The notes beneath the pieces are model-generated. The model did no database searches. It saw only the letters and a program-made list of their open reading frames with translations, and was not told the DNA's origin. A stretch of 64,000 bases of DNA from CAVEFW01 sp963643505 (lineage in GTDB: Bacteria > Actinomycetota > Coriobacteriia > Coriobacteriales > Eggerthellaceae), in assembly GCA_963643505.1 (NCBI GenBank), contig CAVIKF010000006.1, positions 27,530 to 91,529 of the forward strand. Reading direction: 5' to 3'. Below are positions 32,810-40,876 of the stretch, one piece after another. Position 1 is the first letter of the stretch. Each line of letters begins with the position of its first letter. The translations under genes were made by a program, and so were the position numbers.

Positions 32810-34642
32810 ATGGCTGAATACAGCAAGCTCACCGAAGAGGACATCGACGAGACAGACGACCGCGAGTCCATGATCAAGGTCGACGACGTGACCATGGTGT
32901 TCAACATCGCAAGCGAGCAGTTGAACAACCTGAAGGAATATGCCATCGCCATCGCCCGCCGCGAGCTCATGTTCAAGGAGTTCAAAGCGTTGCAGCACAT
33001 CAGCATCGATGTGAAGCGGGGTGACGTGTTCGGCATCCTCGGCACAAACGGCTCCGGCAAGTCCACCCTCATGAAAGTCATCGCCGGCGTGCTTGACCCC
33101 ACTGAGGGCACCTGCACCGTCAACGGAAACATCGCCCCCCTCATCGAGTTGGGCGCCGGTTTCGACATGGACCTCACAGCACGCGAGAACGTGTACCTCA
33201 ATGGGGCGCTCCTCGGCTACTCCAAGAAGTTCATCGACGAGAACTTCGATGCCATCATCGAGTTCGCCGAGGTTGAGGACTTCCTCGATATGCCTCTCAA
33301 GAACTACTCCTCCGGCATGGTCAGCCGTATCGCCTTCGCGATCGCCACCGTCATCGTCCCCGAGATCCTCCTTGTTGACGAGGTGCTCTCCGTCGGAGAC
33401 TTCATGTTCCAAAAGAAGTGCGAGAACCGCATCAAGGAGCTCATCGACCAACACGGCGTCACCGTCCTCATCGTCTCCCATTCCAACGAGCAGATCGCAC
33501 GTCTTTGCAACAAGGCCGTATGGATCGAGAAGGGCCACATGCGCATGTGCGGCAAAGCCCAGGACGTGTGCCGCGTCTACGGTGCGCTCGGCGGGCGTAA
33601 GGGCTCTTCCGAAAGCGAGACACGCATATTCGACCTTCTGACCAATCGCAACAAGCACGACGAGCTTCCCGTTCGCTCCGTCTTTGGCGGAGACCCGGTT
33701 GAGTCCTCGGTTAACCTCGCGCTCGCCCGCCGCAACCCCCAAGGAGGTTCCACCGACAAAAAGACGGCGATCCTCGTCCCGAACTCGACCCACATCAACT
33801 CCGTGTTTGCCGCAAGCCTTGCCCAGACATTCGATGCGCCGGTCATCCAAACGCGCAGCGACTACACCTCCGCACCGGTTGAGCACTACCTCGCGCTCAA
33901 TCATCCCAAACGCGTCGTGTTCGTCGACTGCGGCAAGACAGCCCCAGCCGTGCTCGACCGCTTGGGGTCTTTGGAGTGGAAACCGGAAATCCAAGACATG
34001 TCCGGCGACGGCTACTTCCCGGGATTCTCGCTTGCGCTTATCAATCGTGGCGCCGAGCAGGGATGGTGGGGTGACACCTTCGTCCTCATGGAGTTCACCG
34101 ACGTCGCCGAGAGTATACCGACCATGCCGCTGTTATCCTCGTTACATGCTCCGGTGCTTATGACCTTGGCCTCGGAAGGCCTCGGAAAAGCCGAGCTCGA
34201 CGACGTCCTCAACCGCGCCGACGCCCTCGGCTTCAAGCGGGTCTTGGCGATCGGCCCCTCTTTGGACCAAGCCCTTATCGATGCCGCACGCGAGAAGGTC
34301 GAGACTGTCGTCCTCGGTCGTGAGGGAACGCAGTTCGCTCGCGGTTTCGAAATCACGAAATGGGCCTTCGAGCACCGTGGGAGCCAGACATGCGAGATAT
34401 GCGTCGCTTCGCTGGACTCCACGCAATGGCCGTATGTCTTCAGTTGCTCCGGCTACCTTGCCCCCACCAACGGCGTCGTCATGATGGAGGACTCCCTCGA
34501 CCTTGACGGCATCAACACCTGTATCGATTTCCTTCACGACAACGCCGGCGCCATCTCCGACCTGACGTTTGCGGGAAGTACCTCCTCTTTCACGGTAAGC
34601 GACTACGACCTGCTCAACACCGCCTACCACGAAGGCAAATAA
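32810..34642 (+). CDS. wzt: Polysaccharide ABC exporter ATPase with a cell-wall-binding-repeat-like C-terminal domain
   Basis: The ABC domain (about residues 20-260) has Walker A GTNGSGKS (78-85), signature YSSGM and Walker B EILLVDEVLSVGD, and should power export with the Wzm partner. The C-terminal 290 residues differ from ordinary Wzt glycan-binding domains. They begin TAILVPNSTHINSVFAASLA and contain APVLMTLASEGLGKAELDDV and GFKRVLAIGPS, a pattern recalling the CWB2 cell-wall-binding repeat (a thrice-repeated Rossmann-like unit normally on secreted proteins). Finding it on a cytoplasmic ATPase is unusual. The CWB2 assignment is by eye and uncertain; the ATPase assignment is firm. Confidence 0.88.
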   Translation: MAEYSKLTEEDIDETDDRESMIKVDDVTMVFNIASEQLNNLKEYAIAIARRELMFKEFKALQHISIDVKRGDVFGILGTNGSGKSTLMKVIAGVLDPTEGTCTVNGNIAPLIELGAGFDMDLTARENVYLNGALLGYSKKFIDENFDAIIEFAEVEDFLDMPLKNYSSGMVSRIAFAIATVIVPEILLVDEVLSVGDFMFQKKCENRIKELIDQHGVTVLIVSHSNEQIARLCNKAVWIEKGHMRMCGKAQDVCRVYGALGGRKGSSESETRIFDLLTNRNKHDELPVRSVFGGDPVESSVNLALARRNPQGGSTDKKTAILVPNSTHINSVFAASLAQTFDAPVIQTRSDYTSAPVEHYLALNHPKRVVFVDCGKTAPAVLDRLGSLEWKPEIQDMSGDGYFPGFSLALINRGAEQGWWGDTFVLMEFTDVAESIPTMPLLSSLHAPVLMTLASEGLGKAELDDVLNRADALGFKRVLAIGPSLDQALIDAAREKVETVVLGREGTQFARGFEITKWAFEHRGSQTCEICVASLDSTQWPYVFSCSGYLAPTNGVVMMEDSLDLDGINTCIDFLHDNAGAISDLTFAGSTSSFTVSDYDLLNTAYHEGK

Positions 34643-34698
34643 CGCTATCCGAAATAGCATTCTCCAAAGTAACGTTCACAAGAAGCGTTTGCAAAAAA

Positions 34699-34720
34699 GA
34701 GGGATGGCCATCCATCCCTC
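34699..34720 (-). terminator. Rho-independent terminator of the glycosyltransferase operon
   Basis: GAGGGATGG (34699-34707) and CCATCCCTC (34712-34720) form a perfect 9 bp stem with a four-base loop, followed on the minus strand by six T. It ends the run 38687-34823 and may also act for wzt from the other side. Confidence 0.88.
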
Positions 34721-34729
34721 CGCTATTGC

Positions 34730-34866
34730 GCGTCGCTTGCCGCCTGTTGGCAATCGGCCACCGTGCGTCGCTTGCCGCCTGTTGGCAATCGGCCGACAGG
34801 CGGCCATCGCGCCACCCACGATCTATTGGCGACCGGCCGTTGCGTGGCGATCGGCCACCGCGTTAA
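34730..34866 (-). repeat. 35-bp tandem repeat at the glycosyltransferase 3' end
   Basis: Two nearly identical 35 bp copies beginning GCGTCGCTTGCCGCCTGTTG start at 34730 and 34765. Diverged pieces (ATTGGCGACCGGCC, GGCGATCGGCCACCG) continue into the last codons and stop of the gene ending at 34823. Confidence 0.7.
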
Positions 34867-36019
34867 GCATTCTGACGAGCTTTTCCATGATCGTCGACCA
34901 ACGATAGTACGTATCGACATACCCAGGACCCGCTTGTCCCATGACGACACGCTCCTCCTCGTGGGTCATATAGAAATCGACCATGCGCTCAAACTCGGCG
35001 AAGTTGGTGTAGAACAGACCGGCGTTGCTGCGCAGGCAATGCCCCTTCAAAACGTCGCAGCGGCCATTGACAAGCACGGGCGTTTTGACGCGAAGTGCCT
35101 CGAGAACGACCATGGAAAGGCTCTCGAACGGTGACGATTGGACCAGGGCGACCGCACCCTCCATACCTGCATACTTGTCGGCCTCGTCCACGAAACCCAA
35201 GCTGACGATGTCCTTATGGTCGGGTATGGGGATGTCCTCCTTGCCCATCAACACAAGCTTCAACGGACTGGCGGGGTGTCGCGCCTTGTAGTTGAGGAAG
35301 TAGTGGAACAGCTCATCACACCCCTTGGTCATGGTGATACGGCCCGCGTATACGAGGTAGGGCGCGTCGCCGAGCCCGAACTTCCCACGAAACTCCTTTG
35401 CGGACCCATGGGGAGCGACGACGCAACCCACACCGCCCACATCCACAAGGATGCCCTCGGAATCGAAGGTCCTTTGAAGGAACGCGAGCTCCTCGGGGGT
35501 GATGGCGAACCAACCCGCCGCGTTCTCGAGGACCCCTTTATACACCGGTTGGTGGATCCATGCCTCGTCATGCGCGGTGGGAACGATGATCGCCTTGTCG
35601 CCAACGAGAGGGACGCTGAAGACGGTGGGATAGAACATGTACGTCATCAACAGGAACGCATCATAGTCGTCGCGATGCTCTCGCACATAGTCGATAAGAC
35701 CGGGACAAAGAGGTCCTTGCTCGCTGACCCACTCCTTGCCGGTCTCGACCGTAGCCAAAGGAGAGAGCGCCCTCATATTCAACTCGTCGCTCAAGTTGCG
35801 TCTCTTCTCAGCAGCCCAGCGGCGCACCAAGACCCCGTCAATGTGCTCTTCGTCGGCGTCGATATCATTTTCCCAAGTCACATAGTCAGTGCACTTGGAA
35901 GTAAGCACCTCGACCTCGAAATGTTCCTTGAGACGTTGCACAAACGAGCGGCACGCGCTCTCGGATCCGCCCAGGATGTTATCACCGTAGCGTTGGACGA
36001 CAACACAAATCTTCCTCAT
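34823..36019 (-). CDS. Family 4 glycosyltransferase
   Basis: GT-B enzyme of the polysaccharide locus. The N-terminal domain starts MRKICVVVQRYGDNILGGSE, matching GT4 proteins with a GGSE donor-side loop. The C-terminal domain begins APYLVYAGRITMTKGCDELF and has the E-x7-E type region SPFESLSMVVLEALRVKTPV. Sugar donor unknown, perhaps one of the rhamnose or mannose nucleotides made here. The ATG at 36019 has GGGAGC upstream. Its last codons lie in a tandem repeat array, and the terminator at 34699 follows. The upstream GT4 gene ends 27 bp before this start. Confidence 0.88.
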   Translation of the reverse strand: MRKICVVVQRYGDNILGGSESACRSFVQRLKEHFEVEVLTSKCTDYVTWENDIDADEEHIDGVLVRRWAAEKRRNLSDELNMRALSPLATVETGKEWVSEQGPLCPGLIDYVREHRDDYDAFLLMTYMFYPTVFSVPLVGDKAIIVPTAHDEAWIHQPVYKGVLENAAGWFAITPEELAFLQRTFDSEGILVDVGGVGCVVAPHGSAKEFRGKFGLGDAPYLVYAGRITMTKGCDELFHYFLNYKARHPASPLKLVLMGKEDIPIPDHKDIVSLGFVDEADKYAGMEGAVALVQSSPFESLSMVVLEALRVKTPVLVNGRCDVLKGHCLRSNAGLFYTNFAEFERMVDFYMTHEEERVVMGQAGPGYVDTYYRWSTIMEKLVRMLNAVADRHATAGRQ

Positions 36020-36046
36020 CAATCAGGCTCCCAAACCGTATAACCT

Positions 36047-37123
36047 TTAAACCCCAACAAACCCTCGTATCAACGCGGACAGGCGCTCAGACGTCTTCTC
36101 ATACGAGAAATCCTCCAAGCGTCGCCTCTGCCCCTCGAGGATATCGGCACGCAACCCCTCGTCACGTACAATGCGATCCATGACACCAGCCGTCACGAAG
36201 GGATCCTTCTCGCCAAGGAGGATACCCGCACCACCAAGGGTCTCGCCCACCGCAGTACTGTCGTAGGCGACGATCGGCGTATCGAACATCATGGCCTCCA
36301 CAAGGGGAATGCAAAATCCCTCGTGCTCGCTTTGACACAGGAAGACGTCGGCAATCTCGTAGTACGCTAAAATTTCGTCAAATCCGATATGGCCCGGGAA
36401 GTACACGTCATCGAGGTCGAGATCCTCGACATAACCAAGAAGACGGGACCCATAGCGATCGGTCTTGTCGAAGGCGCCAACCAAGAACAGACGCGCATCC
36501 GGGTCGTAGTGCAACTTGTATGCCCAAAACGCCTTGATGACGTCCTCGTGGCACTTATTGGGGGCAACACGCCCGGTAAACAGGATATTCGCTCCGGGCT
36601 TTCCCTGATAATGGTTGACAATTTCCTTGTTCGGCTCAGCCTTGTAGTCCTCAAAGGGAATAAGGATGGGCGCGACGTCAATGGGACATCTGAACCCCTT
36701 CGCCATGAGATCCATACGGTTGTATTCAGAATCCGCAATCGCATAATCAACGCGCTTGGACAAGGCTCTCGCCTGCAAAAAGCCGTCAAGACAGGAAACA
36801 TATGCCTGCTCGTCGTAATCCTTGAACCACTTTGAAGGGGTGATGTTGTGGTAGATAATTGCCTTCTTGCACGTCAAAAGGGAGAATCGTTTGTTCATGA
36901 AGCAGCCCGTAGAGAGATGGAGAATAGCTACATCCTCGTCCGTCAACTCATCGCAAAACCCTATGGGCTCAACCGCGATCGCCTCGTCGGGCTTTCGCAA
37001 CACCTTCTCCACGCACAGGTGAGCATCAAAACCCTGTGCAAGCAACATCTTGTGGATAGCAAGGCAGTCGTTGCTCACGGCATCACCGCGAGACAAAACC
37101 GACAAAAGCTGAACGACCCTCAT
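36047..37123 (-). CDS. Family 4 glycosyltransferase
   Basis: 358 residues. The acceptor side begins MRVVQLLSVLSRGDAVSNDC; the nucleotide-sugar side has NILFTGRVAPNKCHEDVIKA, LFLVGAFDKTD and CQSEHEGFCIPLVEAMMFDT, the E-x7-E region of GT4. It is a close paralogue of the enzyme at 37602-38687, sharing GRV-PNKCH, QSEHEGFC-PL and LGGAGILL, so the pair arose by duplication and may use similar donors. Its ATG shares a base with the stop of the coiled-coil gene (TAATG), so translation is coupled. Confidence 0.9.
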   Translation of the reverse strand: MRVVQLLSVLSRGDAVSNDCLAIHKMLLAQGFDAHLCVEKVLRKPDEAIAVEPIGFCDELTDEDVAILHLSTGCFMNKRFSLLTCKKAIIYHNITPSKWFKDYDEQAYVSCLDGFLQARALSKRVDYAIADSEYNRMDLMAKGFRCPIDVAPILIPFEDYKAEPNKEIVNHYQGKPGANILFTGRVAPNKCHEDVIKAFWAYKLHYDPDARLFLVGAFDKTDRYGSRLLGYVEDLDLDDVYFPGHIGFDEILAYYEIADVFLCQSEHEGFCIPLVEAMMFDTPIVAYDSTAVGETLGGAGILLGEKDPFVTAGVMDRIVRDEGLRADILEGQRRRLEDFSYEKTSERLSALIRGFVGV

Positions 37124-37602
37124 TACTGATCGACCTCGTCGCCTGCGACCTTGTCAGCATCGATGACGGTCCTTACGGCGAGTCGGGCCTTCAGGCGGTC
37201 AACCTCGCTGCGCAAACGCTCGATCTCACGCTGTTGATCGTTGGTGCGCAAATACAGCTGTTGGATCATCGTGTTGAGGTTCGAGTTCTCGTCGTTTTGT
37301 TGGTCGCAAAGAGGCTCGACGACACCGCGAGCGAGCTTTCGTACGACCTTCTTCACCAATTGGGCAGGTGCGCTGCCCTGCAGGCCGTGATAATACACAA
37401 GCGTCGCCGCCTTGCGGGCACCATCGGCGGCCTTTTGGAAATACTGGTGGCTGAACACCAAACCCGGGTCAACGCTGCGCATCACCTCGTTGAAATCCAC
37501 TTCCTCGAAGGATTTGATCTCCTCGGGCTCGTACGTACGCGCGATCTCGTCCTTGACCTCGGCCACGATCTTGGCCACATCGACGGATTGAATTTCTGCC
37601 AT
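37123..37602 (-). CDS. Coiled-coil protein inserted between paralogous glycosyltransferases
   Basis: 159 residues beginning MAEIQSVDVAKIVAEVKDEI. A Leu/Glu/Arg-rich C-terminal helix (NDQQREIERLRSEVDRLKAR) forms a clear coiled coil. The middle, KAATLVYYHGLQGSAPAQLV, could be a short membrane-associating segment. No known family. TAATG overlaps link it on both sides to GT4 genes, so the three proteins are made from one message and probably form a complex. Similar small helical proteins accompany glycosyltransferases in some Gram-positive glycan clusters, which fits an adaptor role. Confidence 0.75.
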   Translation of the reverse strand: MAEIQSVDVAKIVAEVKDEIARTYEPEEIKSFEEVDFNEVMRSVDPGLVFSHQYFQKAADGARKAATLVYYHGLQGSAPAQLVKKVVRKLARGVVEPLCDQQNDENSNLNTMIQQLYLRTNDQQREIERLRSEVDRLKARLAVRTVIDADKVAGDEVDQ

Positions 37603-38687
37603 TACTGTTGTCCTTTCAAGAAGCCGTAAAGTTGGTCCAAAAACATACGGCGCACATTCTCAGCACTGAAATACTCGAGGCGTTGGCGTTGGCCGGCGAT
37701 GACCTCCGCACGCAACTTTTCGTCCCGCACCACACGATCCATGACGCCCGCCGTCACGAAGGGGTCCTTCTCGTCAATGAGGATACCCGCACCCCCAAGG
37801 GTCCAGCTGATAGCAGTCGCGTCGTAGGCGACAACCGGCGTGTCGAACACCGCAGCCTCCAAAAGCGGCACACAAAAGCCCTCGTGCTCGCTTTGGCACA
37901 GGAAGACGTCCGCGAGTTTGTAATACGCCAAAATCTCGTCGAACCCGATATGGCCAGGGAAGATGACGCTGTCATCAAGACCGAGGTCGTGGATGTAGGC
38001 GCTCAATTTCGCGCAAAACGGATCAACCTCATTCATCGCGCCGACCAAGAACAGGCGGGCATCGGGGTCATAGTGGTTCTTGTATGCCCAAAACGCCTTG
38101 ACGATGTCTTGGTGGCACTTGTTCGGAACCACGCGACCGCAAAACATGACGTTCGTGCCAGCAACATTTCGGTAGCGCTCAAGGACAGAGGCGGCTGGCG
38201 GTGTCTCGTAGTCCTCCCACGGGATGTACACCGGACATACCTCGATGGGGCAGGCGTAACCCATATCGATCAGGTCCTGTTTGTTCCAAGCGCTGTCAGC
38301 AATACAGAAGTCAACCTTGCCCGCCAAGGACTTCGTCTGCTGCAAGCCCTCTCGACACGCACGGGCGCCCATGAGGTTGTACTTGTTGAAGAAACGAGGC
38401 GGCGTGATGTTGTGATACACCATGATCTTCTTGGCAGGAGACTCGACGAACTCCTTCAAGCGGTCGTACGCCGACGCCATGTGGAGGATCAGGATATCCT
38501 CCTTTGTCGCATCGGTAAATGTATTCACCACTCTGTGCTTCTCGCGATCGATGCGAGGATGGACGAGGTCTGCGCAAATGGAAGCGTCAAAGCCCTCCTC
38601 TTTCACCATCGAATCAATGGCACACATGACATTGCCTACCGCATCGCCAAGGAGAAGCGCAGGGCTGATTTGAATAATCCGGGTCAT
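37602..38687 (-). CDS. Family 4 glycosyltransferase
   Basis: 361 residues, paralogous to the enzyme at 36047. It starts MTRIIQISPALLLGDAVGNV and has TNVMFCGRVVPNKCHQDIVK, LFLVGAMNEVDPF, DLGLDDSVIFPGHIGFDEIL and CQSEHEGFCVPLLEAAVFDT. The two acidic residues of the E-x7-E motif are present. It is the first gene of the four-gene run that ends at the terminator 34699. A 63 bp gap separates it from the rmd stop, so whether it has its own promoter is unclear. Confidence 0.9.
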   Translation of the reverse strand: MTRIIQISPALLLGDAVGNVMCAIDSMVKEEGFDASICADLVHPRIDREKHRVVNTFTDATKEDILILHMASAYDRLKEFVESPAKKIMVYHNITPPRFFNKYNLMGARACREGLQQTKSLAGKVDFCIADSAWNKQDLIDMGYACPIEVCPVYIPWEDYETPPAASVLERYRNVAGTNVMFCGRVVPNKCHQDIVKAFWAYKNHYDPDARLFLVGAMNEVDPFCAKLSAYIHDLGLDDSVIFPGHIGFDEILAYYKLADVFLCQSEHEGFCVPLLEAAVFDTPVVAYDATAISWTLGGAGILIDEKDPFVTAGVMDRVVRDEKLRAEVIAGQRQRLEYFSAENVRRMFLDQLYGFLKGQQ

Positions 38688-38750
38688 AAAACCTCTTCTA
38701 GCGGTTTCTACTGTGTGCGGAAAGGTATTCTACTGCACGTGGGACAGTTT

Positions 38751-39677
38751 TTATCGTGTGCAAAACGAGTCAAACACCGCCCGCAGGCTCTCCTCGATGG
38801 GGTATTCCGGCTTCCAACCGAGCAGGCGCGCTGCCTTTCCGCAGTCAGCACAGATGACGGGGTTGTCGGCGGGACGCAGAAGCGCCGGGTCGACCTCGAC
38901 GGTGATCGGTTGGTCAGCAAACCCCGTGATGGTCTCGAGGATCGACGAGAGCGGGTAGCTTTGGCCCGCACCGATGTTGAACACCTCGCCCGCGTAGTCG
39001 CTCTCGACGAGGAGGCGGTAGGCGCGGACGACGTCGCGGACGTCGGAGAAGTCGCGGCTGACGGAGGTATTGCCGACGCGCATGGTGCCGGGACGTCCAG
39101 ATTCCGAGATCTCGGCGGCTTGCTTGCACCAGCTCGCGACCACGAAGTTGGGAGCCTGGCCGGCACCGATGTGGTTGAAGCTGCGGGTGCGGTACACCTT
39201 GAGGCCGAAGCGGTCGGCGTACATCCAGGCGACGTTCTCCTGGGCGGCCTTGGATGCGCCGTAGGGGTTGTTCGCCACGACGGCGCTCTCCTCGGAAAGG
39301 GGATCAGAGCTCACGGCGTACTCCTCGGAGGAGCCGATGAGCAAGACCTTGGCCTCGGGACAATGCATGCGCACGGCCTCGAGGATGTTGATGGTGCCCA
39401 CGACGTTGACCTGGAAGGTTGTGGCGGGGATGGACCAACTTTGTCCCACGCTCGAGATGGCAGCTAGGTTGACGATGACGTCGGGCCACGCGGCCTCGAT
39501 CATGGCGGAGACGCCGACGGCGTCGGAGAGGTCACCGGGCGTGTACTGGGACACGACGGGATAGCGACTCGTCTCGCCACGATCGGTGCCCGCGACCTCG
39601 TAGCCATGGGAGGAGAACTCGTCGGCTAGGTAGCCGCCGACGAACCCGTTGACCCCGAATATGAATACCTTGGGCAT
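38751..39677 (-). CDS. rmd: GDP-4-keto-6-deoxymannose reductase-like epimerase
   Basis: Short-chain dehydrogenase that likely reduces the gmd product to GDP-D-rhamnose (or a stereoisomer such as GDP-6-deoxytalose). The NAD(P) loop is VFIFGVNGFVGGYLADEF and the catalytic YxxxK is in NNPYGASKAAQEN with the preceding serine in LLIGSSEEYA. The substrate loop RSFNHIGAGQAPNFV is as in Rmd enzymes, and the protein lacks features of the fucose synthase Fcl. ATG 39677 is 7 bases after the gmd stop. 308 residues. Product identity is inferred. Confidence 0.85.
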   Translation of the reverse strand: MPKVFIFGVNGFVGGYLADEFSSHGYEVAGTDRGETSRYPVVSQYTPGDLSDAVGVSAMIEAAWPDVIVNLAAISSVGQSWSIPATTFQVNVVGTINILEAVRMHCPEAKVLLIGSSEEYAVSSDPLSEESAVVANNPYGASKAAQENVAWMYADRFGLKVYRTRSFNHIGAGQAPNFVVASWCKQAAEISESGRPGTMRVGNTSVSRDFSDVRDVVRAYRLLVESDYAGEVFNIGAGQSYPLSSILETITGFADQPITVEVDPALLRPADNPVICADCGKAARLLGWKPEYPIEESLRAVFDSFCTR

Positions 39678-39684
39678 CACAAAC

Positions 39685-40734
39685 CTACTCCGCGATCGCG
39701 GCTGCTCGTGCGGCCTCGGCCTTCGCAAGCTTGAGGTCATGCTCAGCCATGATGCGGCAAAGCTCCTCGACCGGGGTCTTCAACGGATCCCAGCCAAGCA
39801 CCGTGCGAGCCTTCGTGGGATCGCCCCAAAGGTTGACGACGTCGGTCGGGCGGTAGAACTCGGGGTTGACGCACACGAGCATCTTGCCGGTTGCCTTGTC
39901 GTAACCCTTCTCGTCAACGCCCTCTCCCTCCCAGCGCAACTCGATGCCGACGTGCTTGAAGGACCACTCGGTAAACTCGCGCACGGAGTGCTGCACGCCG
40001 GTGGCGATAACGAAGTCATCAGGGGTGTCCTGTTGCATGATCAGCCACATGCACTCGACGTAGTCCTTGGCATAACCCCAATCACGCAGGGAATCGAGGT
40101 TGCCCAACTCCAGGTGGTCTTGCAGTCCGCATGCGATTCGGCCGGCGGCGCGGGTGATCTTGCGGGTGACGAAGGTCTCGCCACGACGCTCGGACTCATG
40201 GTTGAACAGGATGCCGTTGACGGCGAACATGCCGTAGGCGTCGCGGTACTCCTTCATCATCCAAAAACCGTACTGCTTGGCGACGGCGTAGGGGCTGAAG
40301 GGGTGGAACGGGGTTTTCTCGTTTTGCGGGACCTCTTCGACCTGACCGTAGAGCTCGGAGGTGGAGGCTTGGTAGACGCGGCAGGTCTTCGTCAGGCCGG
40401 CGATGCGGACCGCCTCGAGCACGCGCAAAACGCCAATCGCGTCGACGTCGCCGGTGTACTCGGCCGCGTCGAAGGAGACGCCGACGTGGGATTGGGCGGC
40501 GAGGTTGTAAATCTCGTCGGGCTTGACCTGGGTGACGATCTTCACGATGGAGCTGGAGTCGGCAAGGTCGCCGTCATGGAGGGTGATCTGGTCGCGGATG
40601 TGGTCGATGCGGCTCGTGTTGGGCGAGGAGGAGCGGCGGGTGATGCCGTGGACCTCGTAGCCCTTGTCCAACAAAAGCTCTGCGAGGTAGGAGCCGTCCT
40701 GACCGGTGATGCCGGTGATGAGTGCCTTCTTCAT
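39685..40734 (-). CDS. gmd: GDP-mannose 4,6-dehydratase
   Basis: Makes GDP-4-keto-6-deoxymannose from GDP-mannose. It starts MKKALITGITGQDGSYLAEL, the fingerprint of Gmd, with HGITRRSSSPNTSRIDH, the YQASTSELYGQVEEVPQNE segment and the catalytic YxxxK in SPYAVAKQYGFW. FNHESERRGETFVTRKIT is the characteristic Gmd nucleotide-binding stretch. 349 residues, complete. A 127 bp gap separates it from manC upstream, filled by the manC 3' repeats. Confidence 0.96.
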   Translation of the reverse strand: MKKALITGITGQDGSYLAELLLDKGYEVHGITRRSSSPNTSRIDHIRDQITLHDGDLADSSSIVKIVTQVKPDEIYNLAAQSHVGVSFDAAEYTGDVDAIGVLRVLEAVRIAGLTKTCRVYQASTSELYGQVEEVPQNEKTPFHPFSPYAVAKQYGFWMMKEYRDAYGMFAVNGILFNHESERRGETFVTRKITRAAGRIACGLQDHLELGNLDSLRDWGYAKDYVECMWLIMQQDTPDDFVIATGVQHSVREFTEWSFKHVGIELRWEGEGVDEKGYDKATGKMLVCVNPEFYRPTDVVNLWGDPTKARTVLGWDPLKTPVEELCRIMAEHDLKLAKAEAARAAAIAE

Positions 40735-40809
40735 GGTTGGTGTTCCCTTCTTCGTTTTCCGCGGTGCGCGGTGATGTCAATCGGATGTCGCGGTCTCCCG
40801 CGGAAGTCT

Positions 40810-40876
40810 ACTTATGATTCTCTTATAGCTCTCGGTTACTTATGGTTCTTACTTATAGTTCTCACTTATAGTTCTC
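40810..40876 (-). repeat. Five-fold repeat of the manC 3' end including its stop codon
   Basis: On the minus strand the manC end GAGAACTATAAGTGA is followed directly by GAACTATAAGTAA, GAACCATAAGTAA, CCGAGAGCTATAAGA and GAATCATAAGTAG. The units are 13-15 bp and each keeps the ATAAG core. Confidence 0.9.

Noticed and set aside
37608..39467. A 619-codon open frame opposite the glycosyltransferase and rmd genes
   Set aside because: It spans several confirmed genes on the other strand and shows no protein family features.
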